64,000 nt of DNA from Psylliodes chrysocephalus (GCA_927349885.1 OV651816.1:11172688-11236687), one strand, 5' to 3'; shown: positions 1 to 11,500, counted from the stretch's first letter. A program made the numbers and translations. The notes: a model not told the origin generated them from the letters alone.

Positions 1-58
1 GTGTCAAGTTGCTTTATAAAAACTGAATTTAAAGAAGAATTGTTTTAGTTTTAATATA

Positions 59-741
59 CAGGGTGTCCCGAAATTAGACGGTCATATTTTAACAGCATAA
101 TCTACATCTTAAAATAGTAGTAAAAGTTCATATAAATATAGGTCCGAAAACATTTCTTTTCCGAGATACAGAGTGGTAAAAGTGAAGTCCTGATGACACT
201 CTTTTGTAAATATTTTCTAAACGTTTAAAGATAACTAAGTGAAATTTGGTACGCTCTATTTAATGGACTAAACCACAGTTTTTTATCATCTTCATAGGTG
301 GGTAAATTAGGGAGGGCTTAGGGTAAAATTGCTCTAAGTTTTTTTTGTTAACAGTTTTTAACATGTTTACTATAAAATTTGGAAAACCAATATTTTCTTT
401 ATAATAAAGCTACTTTTGTTGCATCTCGCTAGGACGCACCATTTTCAAGAAAAAAGCATTTGAAAATTTCATGATAAGTTGATGTTATCTTATTCGAAAG
501 TGTAAACAATAATTAGTAGGCCTGTGAAATCAGAAATTTAATTTTTTTTTTCTTTGGAAAACCAGTGACTAAAGAAATTTTAGAAAATATTTACAAAAAT
601 GTGCCATCAGGAATTCACTTGTAACACCCTGTATCTCGAAAACGAAACGTTTTAGGACCTCTGTTTATATAAACTTTTATTCCTATTTTAGGATGTAGAT
701 TACGCTGTTAAAATATGACCGTCTAATTTTGGAACACCCTG
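59..741. repeat. Long-TIR MITE, CAGGGTGT ends, TA target
   Basis: Both ends begin CAGGGTGTCCCGAAATTAG-like in inverted orientation (59 onward, and reverse complement ending at 741) and stay similar for roughly 170 bases. A TA (possibly TATA) lies on each side. There is no open frame inside. TA targets and CAGGG(T/C)G ends fit Tc1/mariner-type non-autonomous elements. A second copy starts at 63691 and runs off the window. Confidence 0.8.
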
Positions 742-2284
742 TATATATTTATATGTTAAAGTATACGATCTTAACCTTTAAATTGTCGGTTATCCGGAAT
801 TTCCACAATTCAGGTAAAAGCATATCGACTATTGCCTGAGAGGTTATACATTAGCCAATCAGATTTTAGGCTTCATTTTGACGATGTTTAAAAGCCATTG
901 TTGCGCGCGTTTCAAATTTGCTTGAATTTTTTAAAATTTCAAAAAATTATTGTAGGAAAATTGAAAAGAATAAAATTCGAAAAAATATTTTTGTATTAGA
1001 AATATTTTTTTTTTAATTTTACTTAACACGCCCATTAAAATAGAAAATATTTATATGTCCCCATTTCGATTACAATGGAAAACTCAAATTTACAGCGGTC
1101 GATTGGTCATTGGAAACCTAGTCACTGTGCAAAGTTTAAACTTTTGAGGTAGTTAATTTTAACGGATGTTAAAAAATTGACTTGAAAGCGCCAATTTCAA
1201 AGAGCTTTAACTCTCTTGTGAAGAATTTTCGTATCAAGGTAACTAATTTAAATGAAATCGACATAAAATCAAGTCTTATACCTGAAGTTTCTGTTTCTGA
1301 TCGTCTCGATGTTAATTAAATTTTGACTGCGCCCGAAGATTGAAATTTTTCTGAAACATATGTAGTGCTGTGCTAAACGATAGAAAATAAAAACATGAAC
1401 GAATAAACCAAGGAAATTATTTATATAAAATTCTGCTACGGACAGGAAATTATCCTTATTTAACTTTTATGTTTACATCTGCCATTTTTAATGTCATTCA
1501 CTTTTGCTATCCTTTGGTTGGCTACATTAGGAATTTCTAGAATATATAAAAAAATTATTTATATTCCTAGGTCAACCTGCATACTTATATACCAGGAATG
1601 GGACAAAAATACCTACATTGATTTATACTTTGTCAACTCTAGCCAACACCATAAATCTCGGAAACTAATTTTTATGTCAACCTAGCGTAAAACGAAATAA
1701 AAGAAACTATTTAATCTAGTTTTGTGTCCCGCCAAAGCCGCAAGAATAACTTGCGGTAGTCAATCATGTGGAACCAAAATGTTCGCGTTGATCAATATCA
1801 CAATAATTATTTTAAACAGGGTGTGGAAAATGCCTGATATTAAACGGCATAGAGCACAGTTCACGATCTATATTTGCATTTTTTTAACAGCTGTGGTACA
1901 TGGTTCAGCAAACAATCAGTCTACGAGGACGTTTCGAGAAATTTATATGAAATTAAGTAAACGGCAACAAAACGATCGCAGATAGACAAGTCTGTGTGTT
2001 TAGAAAATATACATAACATTACCTAAACAATACAATAATTTATCCTAGTTCATTTATAATATTTTACAAAAGTTTTTTAATGTTTAAATTTTAACTTATA
2101 CACGTTTAATAGATCTTCAGTGTTAATAAATAGTAAATTTTAAGAAACAATTTTGAACATACATAGGGCATTCAAAAAGACGTTCTGTATATTATCTTAG
2201 AGATTAACATAGTAGTTTAAATGGGAGGAACATTTTTGTTAGTATTTGAAAGATCTGAATTAAAATTTTGTGAATATAATGCAG
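742..2284. other. No recognisable gene
   Basis: This is AT-rich sequence without a recognisable gene. A weak 51-codon frame at 1830-1985 has a hydrophobic N-terminal stretch and a splice-acceptor-like AAACAG just upstream; it matches nothing I know. Confidence 0.5.
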
Positions 2285-2511
2285 TACAAGGGCAGCTCTG
2301 ACCCTGGTCTACTCCTTACAATCCACCGCGATGTCTGGACTTCTGGACTAGCATAGAACATTCAAGATAGGATAGAAAGGGAAAAAAAGAGTATTAGGTT
2401 ATTTTAGTAAAGTGCTCTTTAATCCTGAAAGAAATTACTTCATCACGAGAAGAGAACTCCTGTCAGTTAAAAATTTCGTGGAGCACTTCTACCAATACCT
2501 ATACCGTAAAG
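2285..2511 (+). pseudogene. Ty3/gypsy pol relic, RNase H 5' half
   Basis: In the frame ending at 2511 the translation contains GYFSKVLFNPERNYFITRRE followed by a LLSVKNFVEHFYQYL-like run. This is the characteristic RNase H segment of Ty3/gypsy reverse transcriptases. The part before about 2380 is in another frame and degenerate. The reading stops where a pogo-like element begins at 2514 and resumes in frame beyond it at 5227. It is a dead fragment without LTRs that I can identify. Retrotransposon family membership beyond Ty3/gypsy cannot be decided from this piece. Confidence 0.7.
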
Positions 2512-2933
2512 CACTTATACGGGTAACTTTGCACCAATGCTGTAAAAGTATGTTTCTGTCAACCACGCAATCTATTTTATTTTGTTGCTCCGGCAACCCT
2601 ACCTACCGATATTTAGATACTCTTTTGTCATTTTCCCCGCCAATTATAACCTTAAAATTTTGAGCTGTGCAAAATCTTATTGACACCAAGTCGCCAATTG
2701 ATAAATGCTGGTAAGTACATAATCAATCGCATATATGTTATCTAAAATCTTAATTTATGTACCCATTTAAATAAAGTTATTTTATTAAAAAAATGAGATT
2801 ACGAAATAGTTTGTTTACATCTGCATTTTTCCGGTAAAACTGGAGATACTTTGCACCAGTTTTATGGTGTAAAGTATACCCACATTTTTTTACTTAGATA
2901 AATGTTTTAACCTAATATTTTCTGTTTTCAGGG

Positions 2934-3929
2934 ATGCCGTGGCAGTATAAAAGAAAATTAGGCTCACGGAAATATGCCGATTATACATCAGAAGATTTAA
3001 ACGAATGCCTGAACGCCATAAAATCAGGTATGAGTTCCAGAATCGCAGCAGAGATTTACAAAATACCTCGTCGAACTATTTTCCATAAACTCAAAGGGGT
3101 GCACTCGAAAAAACCTGGATATCCACCTACGTTTTCTTATGAAGAAGAAAGGTGTTTCGTATCCTGCATTCATAATCTAAGCGATTTTGGATTTCCTGTT
3201 ACTGAAATGGAACTGCGATACATAATTAAAGCATACTTAAATCGCCAAAGTAGGAAAGTTGCACGCTTTCGGGAAAATATGCCGGGTAAAGATTGGGTTA
3301 AATCGTTTATACGTCGTCATACGGACCTTACAGCGAGGCTAGAATCAAACATAAAAAGAAATAGAGCAGTGCTTCATGAAGACCAAATGAGAGAATACAT
3401 TCAAAATTTAAATGAAACATTAGGTAACGTTGAACCACAAACTATAGTCAATTACGATGAGACGAACCTTACCAATGACCCCGGGCAAAAGAAAGTTATA
3501 ACCAAACGTGGTGTGAAATATCCGGAGCGAATATGTAATTCCTCAAAAAGTAGCATATCCCTAATGATAGCAGGGAATGCAGCCGGGGAGCTTCTCCCCC
3601 CATATGTGGTGTATAACTCCAAGCACTTGTGGGATAGATGGACTGAAAATGGTCCACCAGGGGCGCGCTATGGAAATACTTCATCTGGATGGTTCGAATC
3701 CCAAACTTTTGCAGATTGGTTTAACACTATTATGCTGCCAAGGCTGAAAAAAATTGAAGGCAAAAAGGTGCTTATAGGGGACAATTTATCCTCACACATA
3801 AGTGTTGAGGTCTTAGACTCTTGTAGAAAAAATGACATTCATTTCGTGTGTTTGCCACCTAATAGTACGCACATAACTCAACCCCTAGATGTGGCTTTAT
3901 TTGCACCATTAAACGCAATTAGGAAGTAG
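2934..3929 (+). pseudogene. Pogo/Tigger-like DDE transposase, N-terminal 331 codons
   Basis: A 331-codon frame with an N-terminal CENP-B/psq-type helix-turn-helix (residues about 15-50, including PRRTIFHKLKG), a second DNA-binding region (about 65-135) and a DDE_1 catalytic core. Visible catalytic residues are D175 in NYDETN, D283 in IGDNLSSH and D319 in THITQPLDVALF, giving 35 residues between the last two. All three acidic residues are kept. The frame ends at a TAG just after the third D, where the family normally continues; related sequence persists downstream in other frames. The product would cut and paste the element in the nucleus, but this copy is truncated. The start at 2934 follows TTTTCAGGG, a possible splice acceptor. 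Confidence 0.9.
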
Positions 3930-4760
3930 ATCAAATGTCCTTGAGAAGCAGCATTTTCCAGCCTTATTGCACTCTTTGATGATGAAAATATGAGAAGTAA
4001 AGTTTTAAAGGCGGGGTTTAAAAAATGCGGCATCGTGCCTTGCGATGTGACTCCGCTATTGGAACGGTTAATTTTGACTCGCCAGTATAAAATAAGAACC
4101 AGTGACGTGGTAAATGATGATTCTAATACCCCATGATCGCCTAACATTGAACATTCTTTTATTCAATACTTAGAGAATAAAAGACCGGAAGCCACACAGT
4201 TTACCACTCGTGGAAAGAAAAAAAGTTAACTGTTCCCCCCGGGCAAAGCATGAAATTCAGCTTACTGATATAAATCAACCAACATGCTCTACTGCAACAA
4301 ATACTAAGGAACCTGAATATACTTTGGAAGATCTTTCAAATGAAGGTAGACAATCTGATGAGCATCAACCACAATTCGGAGATTCATCAGATGATGAAAT
4401 CGATGAAGTACAAGAATTTGAAGACGAGACTGAGTTTAATTAAAAACTTGCATCGGGTACTTTGGGATTAACAAATGTTGCAAAGATTAAACAAAGCTGA
4501 TTAAAAGATATTACAAAAACTATTGGTCAACATGTTTTATTTATTTACGAAGAAAATGTATATCCCAGCTTTAGATAAGGATGGAGCTATGATTAATGCT
4601 ATGGTAAAGTCGTTAAAATACTAGAAATGGCCCGAAAAAAAAGACGAAATATGGTACACCTGGGACAAAATAATCGGTGCAATAAATCCACCCAAGAAAA
4701 TGTTGAAGCGTCGCTTATATTCTGTCCCAGAATGTAATAAGTTATGGTGGGAGTGATGTT
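3930..4760 (+). pseudogene. Degenerate C-terminus of the pogo-like transposase
   Basis: After the TAG, a different frame reads KVLKAGFKKCGIVPCDVTPL, which is typical of the region following the DDE core in this family. An acidic stretch (SSDDEIDEVQEFEDETEFN, 4210-4443) follows, then a C-terminal piece ending KRRLYSVPECNKLWWE near 4757. At least one indel and several stops separate the pieces. These are the remains of the same gene, not independent ORFs. Confidence 0.7.
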
Positions 4761-5226
4761 TATTTGATCAGTTTCAATTTTGTACAATATCAGAACTAAA
4801 CTTAAGTTAATTTTGTATTATTTTAACCCTTTTTTGTAAGCAATAAAGAAAAAAAAATTAAAAATGCCTATTAAATATTGGAATGCAATTTAAAAAATAT
4901 ATTTGTGTACTGTACATTTACGGTGGCGCAAAGTTAGTGTTTACGCAGTATTTCATAGCACCAATAGGGGATTACTGCGTGAAAATAATGTAAATGCTAA
5001 ATGGTGCAAAGTAATGACCATTCTAGGGTATACTTTGCACCACCATTTAAATTAGTTTTTTGCTTTTATAGAGTAAATAATCGGCTCAAAAATGTACTGA
5101 AGATCATTTCATAAGCTGTACAATGGCTAACAATTATCAAATAATTAAGATACTTTTAAGTACCTTTTAGGCATTATTTAAAAATTTAGGTCAAAAAGTG
5201 GTGCAAAATAACCCCATTTTACGGTA

Positions 5227-6290
5227 TAGAAGTAAATTTTTAAACCTAATCGATCATGCAACTCTTCAAGAATACGAGTTTAAAATCGAACATCAAGCCA
5301 GAATTAGCCACAGAAATTTCGATTCTCTTTCCAGAATACCGTGTCCAACAAAGTTATTCCACTATAACAAAGCAGAATCCAAAGCTATTAGACTACTATG
5401 AACAACTGTAGTCAACGATGAGTGGTCCTCTGCCAAACTTAGGAAAGAACAAGAGAACGACCCCGATTAAAAGAAGACTCTCCAAAATAAAGAGAAAATT
5501 TGTCGACCTACTTGCAAAAAGAATCAAATCTTTCTCCATTAGTTAAGTCAGGTATGGCTCAGTGTTAATAAAACCCCTCATAAAGTTTGTGAAAGGTTTT
5601 ATTAGATTAATAGTTATGAGTAATGAGCATTAACGAAAAAGGAAGACTCCCATGAAGCAGTACAATGTTGGTAGTCCATTTGAAACGATTTCCTTAGACA
5701 ATGCTGGATTATTATCCATGACCGAGGATGGTAATAAGTACATGATGGTGGTTATGGATTATTTCACGAAGTGGGTGGAAGTCTACGCTATTCCAAATCA
5801 AAACGCCGCAACAGTTGCACACGTGTTAATAAATGAGTTTATCAGTCGATATGGAGTACCCTTGAAGATACATAGTAAACAAGGTAGAAATTTTGAAAGG
5901 CAGATTTTCCGAGAAATCTGTAACAGACTAATCATAAAGAAAACCAGAACTGCGGCATTACACCCACAGTCGGATAGAATGGTAGAAGCGAATGAATAAG
6001 ACCATTAGCAAATACCTTTAAAAGTAGTTTCCAACTATCAGCAAAATTGAGATCAGTATCTTTCACTCTTCGCAATGGCAAATAGATCCAATATTAATGA
6101 ATCAACAAGATACACACTAGCAAAAGTCCTGTTAAAAAAAAATTAAATTTAATAAAAATAGTCGTCAATTTACCAAGATCTCGTTATATTACCCTCGAAT
6201 ATAAGACTTTTCAAAACACTAGATTACACCAATATTTGGTACCCAGTGAAGAGCTATTTATATCCAAACGCCATAAATAATTGTTTGCGA
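5227..6290 (+). pseudogene. Ty3/gypsy pol relic, RNase H end and integrase core
   Basis: The first part (to about 5400) encodes the end of RNase H, with LQEYEFKIEHQARISH and FDSLSRIPCP. The integrase zinc finger is missing. At 5652-5999 an integrase core follows with SLDNAGLL, VVMDYFTKWVEVYAIP and RYGVPLKIHSKQGRNF. The second catalytic aspartate position (usually SDQG) reads SKQG, so the core is inactive. After the stop at 5999, other frames keep further integrase-like pieces to about 6290. No LTRs were found. This continues the relic that starts near 2285. Confidence 0.8.
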
Positions 6291-6590
6291 AAATAGTATA
6301 TTAAAGTATAAGTGGATATAACACGCGCGATTTTTCGAGCACGACGGCGCAGCCGGAGTGCTCGAAATAGAGCAAGTGTTTTAAAGACCAGTTATCCACG
6401 AATACTTTACGTTTTTTTTTTTATTGGTATACTTTGAAATCCTAAATATTGGTATTATTTGTACAAAAAAATGGAAATAAGAACTAATAACTGAAAATGG
6501 TTGAATTTGTGATGTCAGTATACCTCGTTGTCATGAAAATGAGACAAACAAAAATGTATTTTCAATCTGTCACGTAAGATTAATTGTCGC

Positions 6591-6689
6591 AACAGGAGTG
6601 CGTTTAGAAACCACGCCCGGCGCGTCTGACCCCATACATTAGAATAGGTTCCAGATGCGCCGTGCGAGGTTTCTAAACGCACTCCTGTT
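6591..6689. repeat. 22-bp inverted repeat (hairpin)
   Basis: AACAGGAGTGCGTTTAGAAA at 6591 is repeated inverted at 6668-6689, with a 55-base GC-richer spacer. It sits 14 bases upstream of the recombinase relic's likely ATG. Confidence 0.8.
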
Positions 6690-6702
6690 GTTATTGTTTA
6701 AA

Positions 6703-7061
6703 ATGAGTTCAAATATTGAGTATTTAAATAATAAAGCAGAATCGCGCTTAGGCTTAATACCACAAAAATCCGAAGCAGTTTATAAAGAAGAATATGATAA
6801 ATTCAACATGTGGATGGAAGAGCAAATGGTTACACATATAGATGAACGAGTTGTTCTCGCTTATCTCCAGAAAATGTCGGAACAGTACGTACATCCGCTA
6901 CCATTATGGCGAATAATGGCATGACAATAGATCAAATCCAACGACAGGTAGGATGGAAATCGGCAGCTGTGGCGACTGGTTACGTTGAAGAGAGCATTAG
7001 CAATAAGAAGAATGTTTCAAATATTATTGGAAGTGCTATTAATGGAAGTACAACTTCATAA
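6703..7061 (+). pseudogene. Crypton-type tyrosine recombinase, internally deleted
   Basis: The N-terminal piece (6703-6884, starting MSSNIEYLNNKAESRLG) resembles the SAM-like N-terminal domain of Crypton-type recombinases. From 6885, in another frame, the C-terminal catalytic end follows: VRTSATIMANNGMTIDQI, QVGWKSAAVATGYVEESI, then a stop at 7059-7061. The R of RTSAT corresponds to the conserved HxxR arginine and the Y of TGYVEES to the nucleophile. The middle of the catalytic domain is absent, so this is a deletion derivative. The family assignment rests on the RTSAT...GWKS...GYVE signature. Neighbours are other transposon relics. Confidence 0.72.
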
Positions 7062-8640
7062 TCTTAATCTTAATTTGAACAGTATTTCCTCCGATTTAAA
7101 AAACCGAAGTTTTAATATTTCAAACAATACTAACTGTACTTTCCACATTCATTTAAACAATTAAGAATGTGAAAAAATATTTGAATAAATTTTTTGAAAA
7201 ATTTCTCAAATATTTTATTTGTCATTACAAGGCACTCCTGTCAGATCAATATTTAAAAAGTTGACATTTAGGCATCACGTTTCTCGGGTTGTTCATGTTA
7301 CCATGGTAACTTTAAAACATGTGCGTTTTTTAAAGCTCGTTTTAAACACGCTGATGCGTACTTTAAATGAGTAAAATAGGGCACCAATAAAAAAATATTT
7401 TTGAAGTACCTAATCTAAAAATTAAACATTAAACACGATTATCCTGACTAATTCTTATCAAATTAATAGAAAAGGTTACAGGTACCTAAATTATCGAGAA
7501 CAATATACCAAGACCTTGATAACAGTAGACGGGTCGGGACTCGTTGCAGCATTAATATAAATCCGCCTGGCGACCAATTCAATAGCCCATTCCAACGCAC
7601 ACCATACAAATCCGTAACCAGTGGATACAGTTCCATTTGAATCTAGGGTAGGCGGATGTTTGCAATGCGAGTTGTCTAAAAAAACACCGTTTGTCCATCC
7701 GTGTAACAATTGATAGGTCTTTAACTACTCCAATTAATATAGTAAGTAATAAAAGCAGCATTGTCACCAGCCAAAATATCCTAGAGTGCGGAAAGAACAT
7801 CCATTCTCCAAATAAAATAGCAATAGCATAGTTGAGTGATTTTGGCAACTGGTTAAAGACTCTGATAGTCCTTAGGGGTAGTAACGCCAAGGCTTCACAA
7901 GTGCTCAGAATATTTCATAACCGGTTTGAGAAAAGAGAGGAGAGAATATTATGTTTATTAAATAACAAAATAACTAATATTCTCAATCTAAGTGAGACTA
8001 TATAAACACTGAAATATATATATTTGGGATGACTATTTTACTACACCAAATATTGACTATTTCTCTAGATAACTTGACTATTTTTTTGATTGTAATAATT
8101 ACGCGTTTGAAGATTCGGATATATCTGAATCCGGATAATCCAAATCCGGATAAAGTTTATAATGTAAATGGACGGGACCGAACATATTAAAAATCAATAG
8201 ATAATAAATTTATTAAATGAAGTTTTATATTTTCGCACGTACCTAATTAACAGCCCCTGTATATACAAAATTACTTTTGAACCTAAATTTCTCTGAACAT
8301 ACATTTATTACTTTAATTATTTATGTACCTATTGTTAGAAATAATAACACCATTTTAATAACGATCTCTTATAATTAATGAAGCATAATATGGAAATATT
8401 AAAAACAAATTAATTTTAATACAGATCTTAAATGCTACTAAAACGTACGAACTACTGTTTATTCAATACAAGTTTTTCTAAACGTTTTTATATTAATTTA
8501 TTCTACGACTTTCTGCTTCTCTGTGGCCATATCGCACAAAAACGAAGTTTGAGCACAACGAAAATCTATAAATTAAAAAAATATTTTAGGTTATTAGTAT
8601 AAAATAATTAATTTTGAAATAATTTATGAATTTTATGAAA
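7062..8640. other. No recognisable gene
   Basis: AT-rich sequence. A minus-strand frame at 7579-7890 overlaps another at 7491-7709; neither resembles a family I recognise. Confidence 0.4.
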
Positions 8641-8648
8641 AAAAGTTT

Positions 8649-8707
8649 TGTACCAAGCCCGTATTCAAACCGGGCTATTGCTCTGTCCATAACTACACGG
8701 CCAAATT
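8649..8707 (-). repeat. Possible tRNA-derived SINE head
   Basis: On the minus strand the sequence runs GGCCGTGTAGTTATGGACAG, AGCAATAGCCCGG, then TTTGAATACGGGCT. This looks like a D-arm (box A-like) followed by an anticodon-type stem AGCCCG/CGGGCT. It does not fold into a full tRNA and lacks a clear box B, so at best it is a SINE remnant. Confidence 0.3.
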
Positions 8708-8859
8708 ATGATTTTAGTTTCATATAGTTTTATTAAAATTAATTTTTTTGTTTCAATATGTGGACCAAATACAAATATAAATGCCCTATTTTTTATCGAT
8801 TCTACACAAAAATAACTCATTTTAATGTATATTTAATCCCAGGAACTAAAAAATATATT

Positions 8860-9489
8860 GACAATTAGTTTGATGGAATTGTCACTTATTTCAAATTTTA
8901 AAGTAATAGTAGTTGGGTGGTATATTTTATTGTTTGCAATGTTCTCACTACCTAGAATGGATATGAAATATATTCGTTCAGTTAAACGCAATAGCATACT
9001 TTTTCGTTTTGTAATCTACGCGTAGATAAGCTAATAACCACGTGGGTGTAGAAAATCATTTATTTTAGAATCTTCAGTGCAAAATTTAAGTTAATTAGCA
9101 AACTATTTTTTCTCTACAATATTACCAAGAACCATTGATGAATGTATGTTTTGTAGCACATTAACTATAACATTACGGCCTTGTGGTCTTGCAGCATCAA
9201 TTCAATTAGGACATCTCTACTAACGGGGGATTCACAAGACTGCCTATTTAACATAAGACAAGTGTTTTTACAGAAATTATGAATAATATTTTTTTCTACA
9301 CCCACACGCACAGATTACAAAACGAAAAAATATGCTATTGCCTTCAACTGAACGAATGTAGTTCATATCCATTCTAGGTAGTAAGAACACTGCAAAAAAA
9401 TAAAATTAACCAAATACCGTTTATATTTTGATCAACCGCTATTATTTTTCAAATTTTAAATGAGTGACAATTCTGTCAAACTAATTGTT
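8860..9489. repeat. Foldback element
   Basis: The left arm begins GACAATTAGTTTGATGG (8860) and is repeated inverted at the right end, finishing at TCAAACTAATTGT. Inner segments also pair, for example TTCGTTTTGTAATCTACGCG (about 9003) with the complement near 9315. It carries no coding sequence. The exact ends are uncertain. Confidence 0.65.
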
Positions 9490-9500
9490 AGTATATTTTT

Positions 9501-9626
9501 TACTTTCCTATCTGTATACAGATATAAGGAAAGTATAGGAATCATGATTTTTTTCGACCTCGAGTTTTCGACGGATTTTTACGTTTTGAGATCCCCTGAA
9601 TCCGTTTTGACTATTTTCGCGATGAT
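9501..9626. repeat. 126-bp module preceding satellite, copy 1
   Basis: Nearly identical to 18029-18154. It opens with a 33-base palindrome (9502-9534, TATCTGTATACAGATA core) and ends in CGCGATGATGTCTGTG, where the microsatellite starts. The same module precedes the GT array near 18.16 kb, so module plus array is one repeat family. Confidence 0.9.
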
Positions 9627-10497
9627 GTCTGTGTGTGTGTGTGTGTGTGTGTGTCTGTATGTCTGTGTGTCTGTGTGTATGTGTGTATGTGTGTCTGTGT
9701 GTCTGTGTGTCTGTGTGTCTGTGTGTCTGTGTGTCTGTGTGTCTGTGTGTCTGTGTGTCTGTGTGTCTGTGTGTCTGTGTGTCTGTGTGTCTGTGTGTCT
9801 GTGTGTCTGTGTGTCTGTGTGTCTGTGTGTCTGTGTGTCTGTGTGTCTGTGTGTTCTGTGTGTCTGTGTGGTCTGTGTGTCTGTGTGTCTGTGTGTCTGT
9901 GTGTCTGTGTGTCTGTGTGTCTGTGTGTCTGTGTGTCTGTGTGTCTGTGTGTCTGTGTGTCTGTGTGTCTGTGTGTCTGTGTGTCTGTGTGTCTGTGTGT
10001 CTGTGTGTCTGTGTGTCTGTGTGTCTGTGTGTCTGTGTGTCTGTGTGTCTGTGTGTCTGTGTGTCTGTGTGTCTGTGTGTCTGTGTGTCTGTGTGTCGTG
10101 TGGTCTGTGTGTCTGTGTGTCTGTGTGTCTGTGTGTCTGTGTGTCTGTGTGTCTGTGTGTCTGTGTGTCTGTGTGTCTGTGTGTCTGTGTGTCTGTGTGT
10201 CTGTGTGTCTGTGTGTCTGTGTGTCTGTGTGTCTGTGTGTCTGTGTGTCTGTGTGTCTGTGTGTCTGTGTGTCTGTGTGTCTGTGTGTCTGTGTGTCTGT
10301 GTGTCTGTGTGTCTGTGTGTCTGTGTGTCTGTGTGTCTGTGTGTCTGTGTGTCTGTGTGTCTGTGTGTCTGTGTGTCTGTGTGTCTGTGTGTCTGTGTGT
10401 CTGTGTGTCTGTGTGTCTGTGTGTCTGTGTGTCTGTGTGTCTGTGTGTCTGTGTGTCTGTGTGTCTGTGTGTCTGTGTGTCTGTGTGTCTGTGTGTC
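9627..10497. repeat. (TCTGTGTG)n satellite, about 870 bp
   Basis: A short GT run is followed from about 9690 by a highly regular 8-bp unit TCTGTGTG. Phase slips occur near 9853-9871 and 10097-10104. Long open frames on both strands are artefacts of the repeat. Confidence 0.97.
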
Positions 10498-11000
10498 GCA
10501 TAACTCATGAACCGATACACAGAAAAACACCAAATTTCAAACGTAACCTTTGTTCCAGCGTTCAATGTGCTGATTAGATTTTGGTCAGTGTCAGAACATC
10601 TGGGGGGGTACTTTATAGGTGGTCATTTTTATATTTTATGGAATATATCTGTTATTTACGTTTGGGGAAGAAATTTTTGTAAATAAAAGTTAATTCTTAT
10701 ATTATTATATAAAATTTTTGTTCTATACAAATTTTCCTAAAATGGTCCGTATTCGAGAAATTTGACAAAATGTAAAAAAATATTTTTTTATAAAAATTGT
10801 TCAAACAAAAGTTGTTTAATATAATTCTCTATAATTTTTATCCTATACATAATTTCTCTAAAATGGACCGTATTCGAGATATTTGAGAAAATGTGTAAAT
10901 TTCGAAATTTGAAGAAAACTCAAAAACGGATAAAGAAAAAACATTAAATTTTAAACTTAAGTTTTATTTCGTCCTGACGTGAAATGATTAGATTTTGGAC
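10498..11000. other. 3' flank of the satellite repeat with internal duplication
   Basis: A segment with CTAAAATGG(T/A)CCGTATTCGAGA occurs near 10737 and again near 10856, about 118 bp apart, followed by (G/T)ATTAGATTTTGG motifs at 10573 and 10987. No gene is seen. It runs into the assembly gap. Confidence 0.6.
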
Positions 11001-11500
11001 NNNNNNNNNNNNNNNNNNNNNNNNNNNNNNNNNNNNNNNNNNNNNNNNNNNNNNNNNNNNNNNNNNNNNNNNNNNNNNNNNNNNNNNNNNNNNNNNNNNN
11101 NNNNNNNNNNNNNNNNNNNNNNNNNNNNNNNNNNNNNNNNNNNNNNNNNNNNNNNNNNNNNNNNNNNNNNNNNNNNNNNNNNNNNNNNNNNNNNNNNNNN
11201 NNNNNNNNNNNNNNNNNNNNNNNNNNNNNNNNNNNNNNNNNNNNNNNNNNNNNNNNNNNNNNNNNNNNNNNNNNNNNNNNNNNNNNNNNNNNNNNNNNNN
11301 NNNNNNNNNNNNNNNNNNNNNNNNNNNNNNNNNNNNNNNNNNNNNNNNNNNNNNNNNNNNNNNNNNNNNNNNNNNNNNNNNNNNNNNNNNNNNNNNNNNN
11401 NNNNNNNNNNNNNNNNNNNNNNNNNNNNNNNNNNNNNNNNNNNNNNNNNNNNNNNNNNNNNNNNNNNNNNNNNNNNNNNNNNNNNNNNNNNNNNNNNNNN
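11001..11500. other. Assembly gap of exactly 500 N
   Basis: Five hundred consecutive N, presumably a placeholder length. It hides the left end and start of the hAT transposase that is already open at 11501. Confidence 1.

Larger units (their letters stand above)
2514..5224 (+). mobile_element. Pogo/Tigger-like DNA transposon, TA target
   Basis: The ends are inverted repeats: CCGTAAAG...GGGTAACTTTGCACCA on the left, and the reverse complement of GGTGCAAAATAACCCC...TTTTACGG on the right. TA flanks both sides (2512-2513 and 5225-5226). Removing the element and one TA rejoins the gypsy RNase H reading frame exactly, which fixes both boundaries. Further GTGCAAAGTATAC-like motifs recur inside both ends (2835-2880 and 5010-5045). 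It carries a broken transposase gene. Confidence 0.88.

Noticed and set aside
1830..1985. 51-codon frame with a hydrophobic N-terminal segment and a KR site, like a small secreted peptide precursor
   Set aside because: No known peptide motif, and splice signals are weak. Kept only as a note in the surrounding region.
3684..3702. TGGTTCGAATCCC resembling a tRNA box B
   Set aside because: It lies inside the pogo transposase coding sequence and has no tRNA fold around it.
7491..7890. Overlapping minus-strand frames of 72 and 103 codons
   Set aside because: No recognisable motif. A faint resemblance to retroelement RNase H (TDG/TNG) did not hold up in either frame.
9508..10577. Several overlapping open frames of about 290-350 codons on both strands in the TCTGTGTG satellite
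   Set aside because: An 8-bp unit free of stops in several frames yields long open frames by chance; the products are pure 8-residue repeats.
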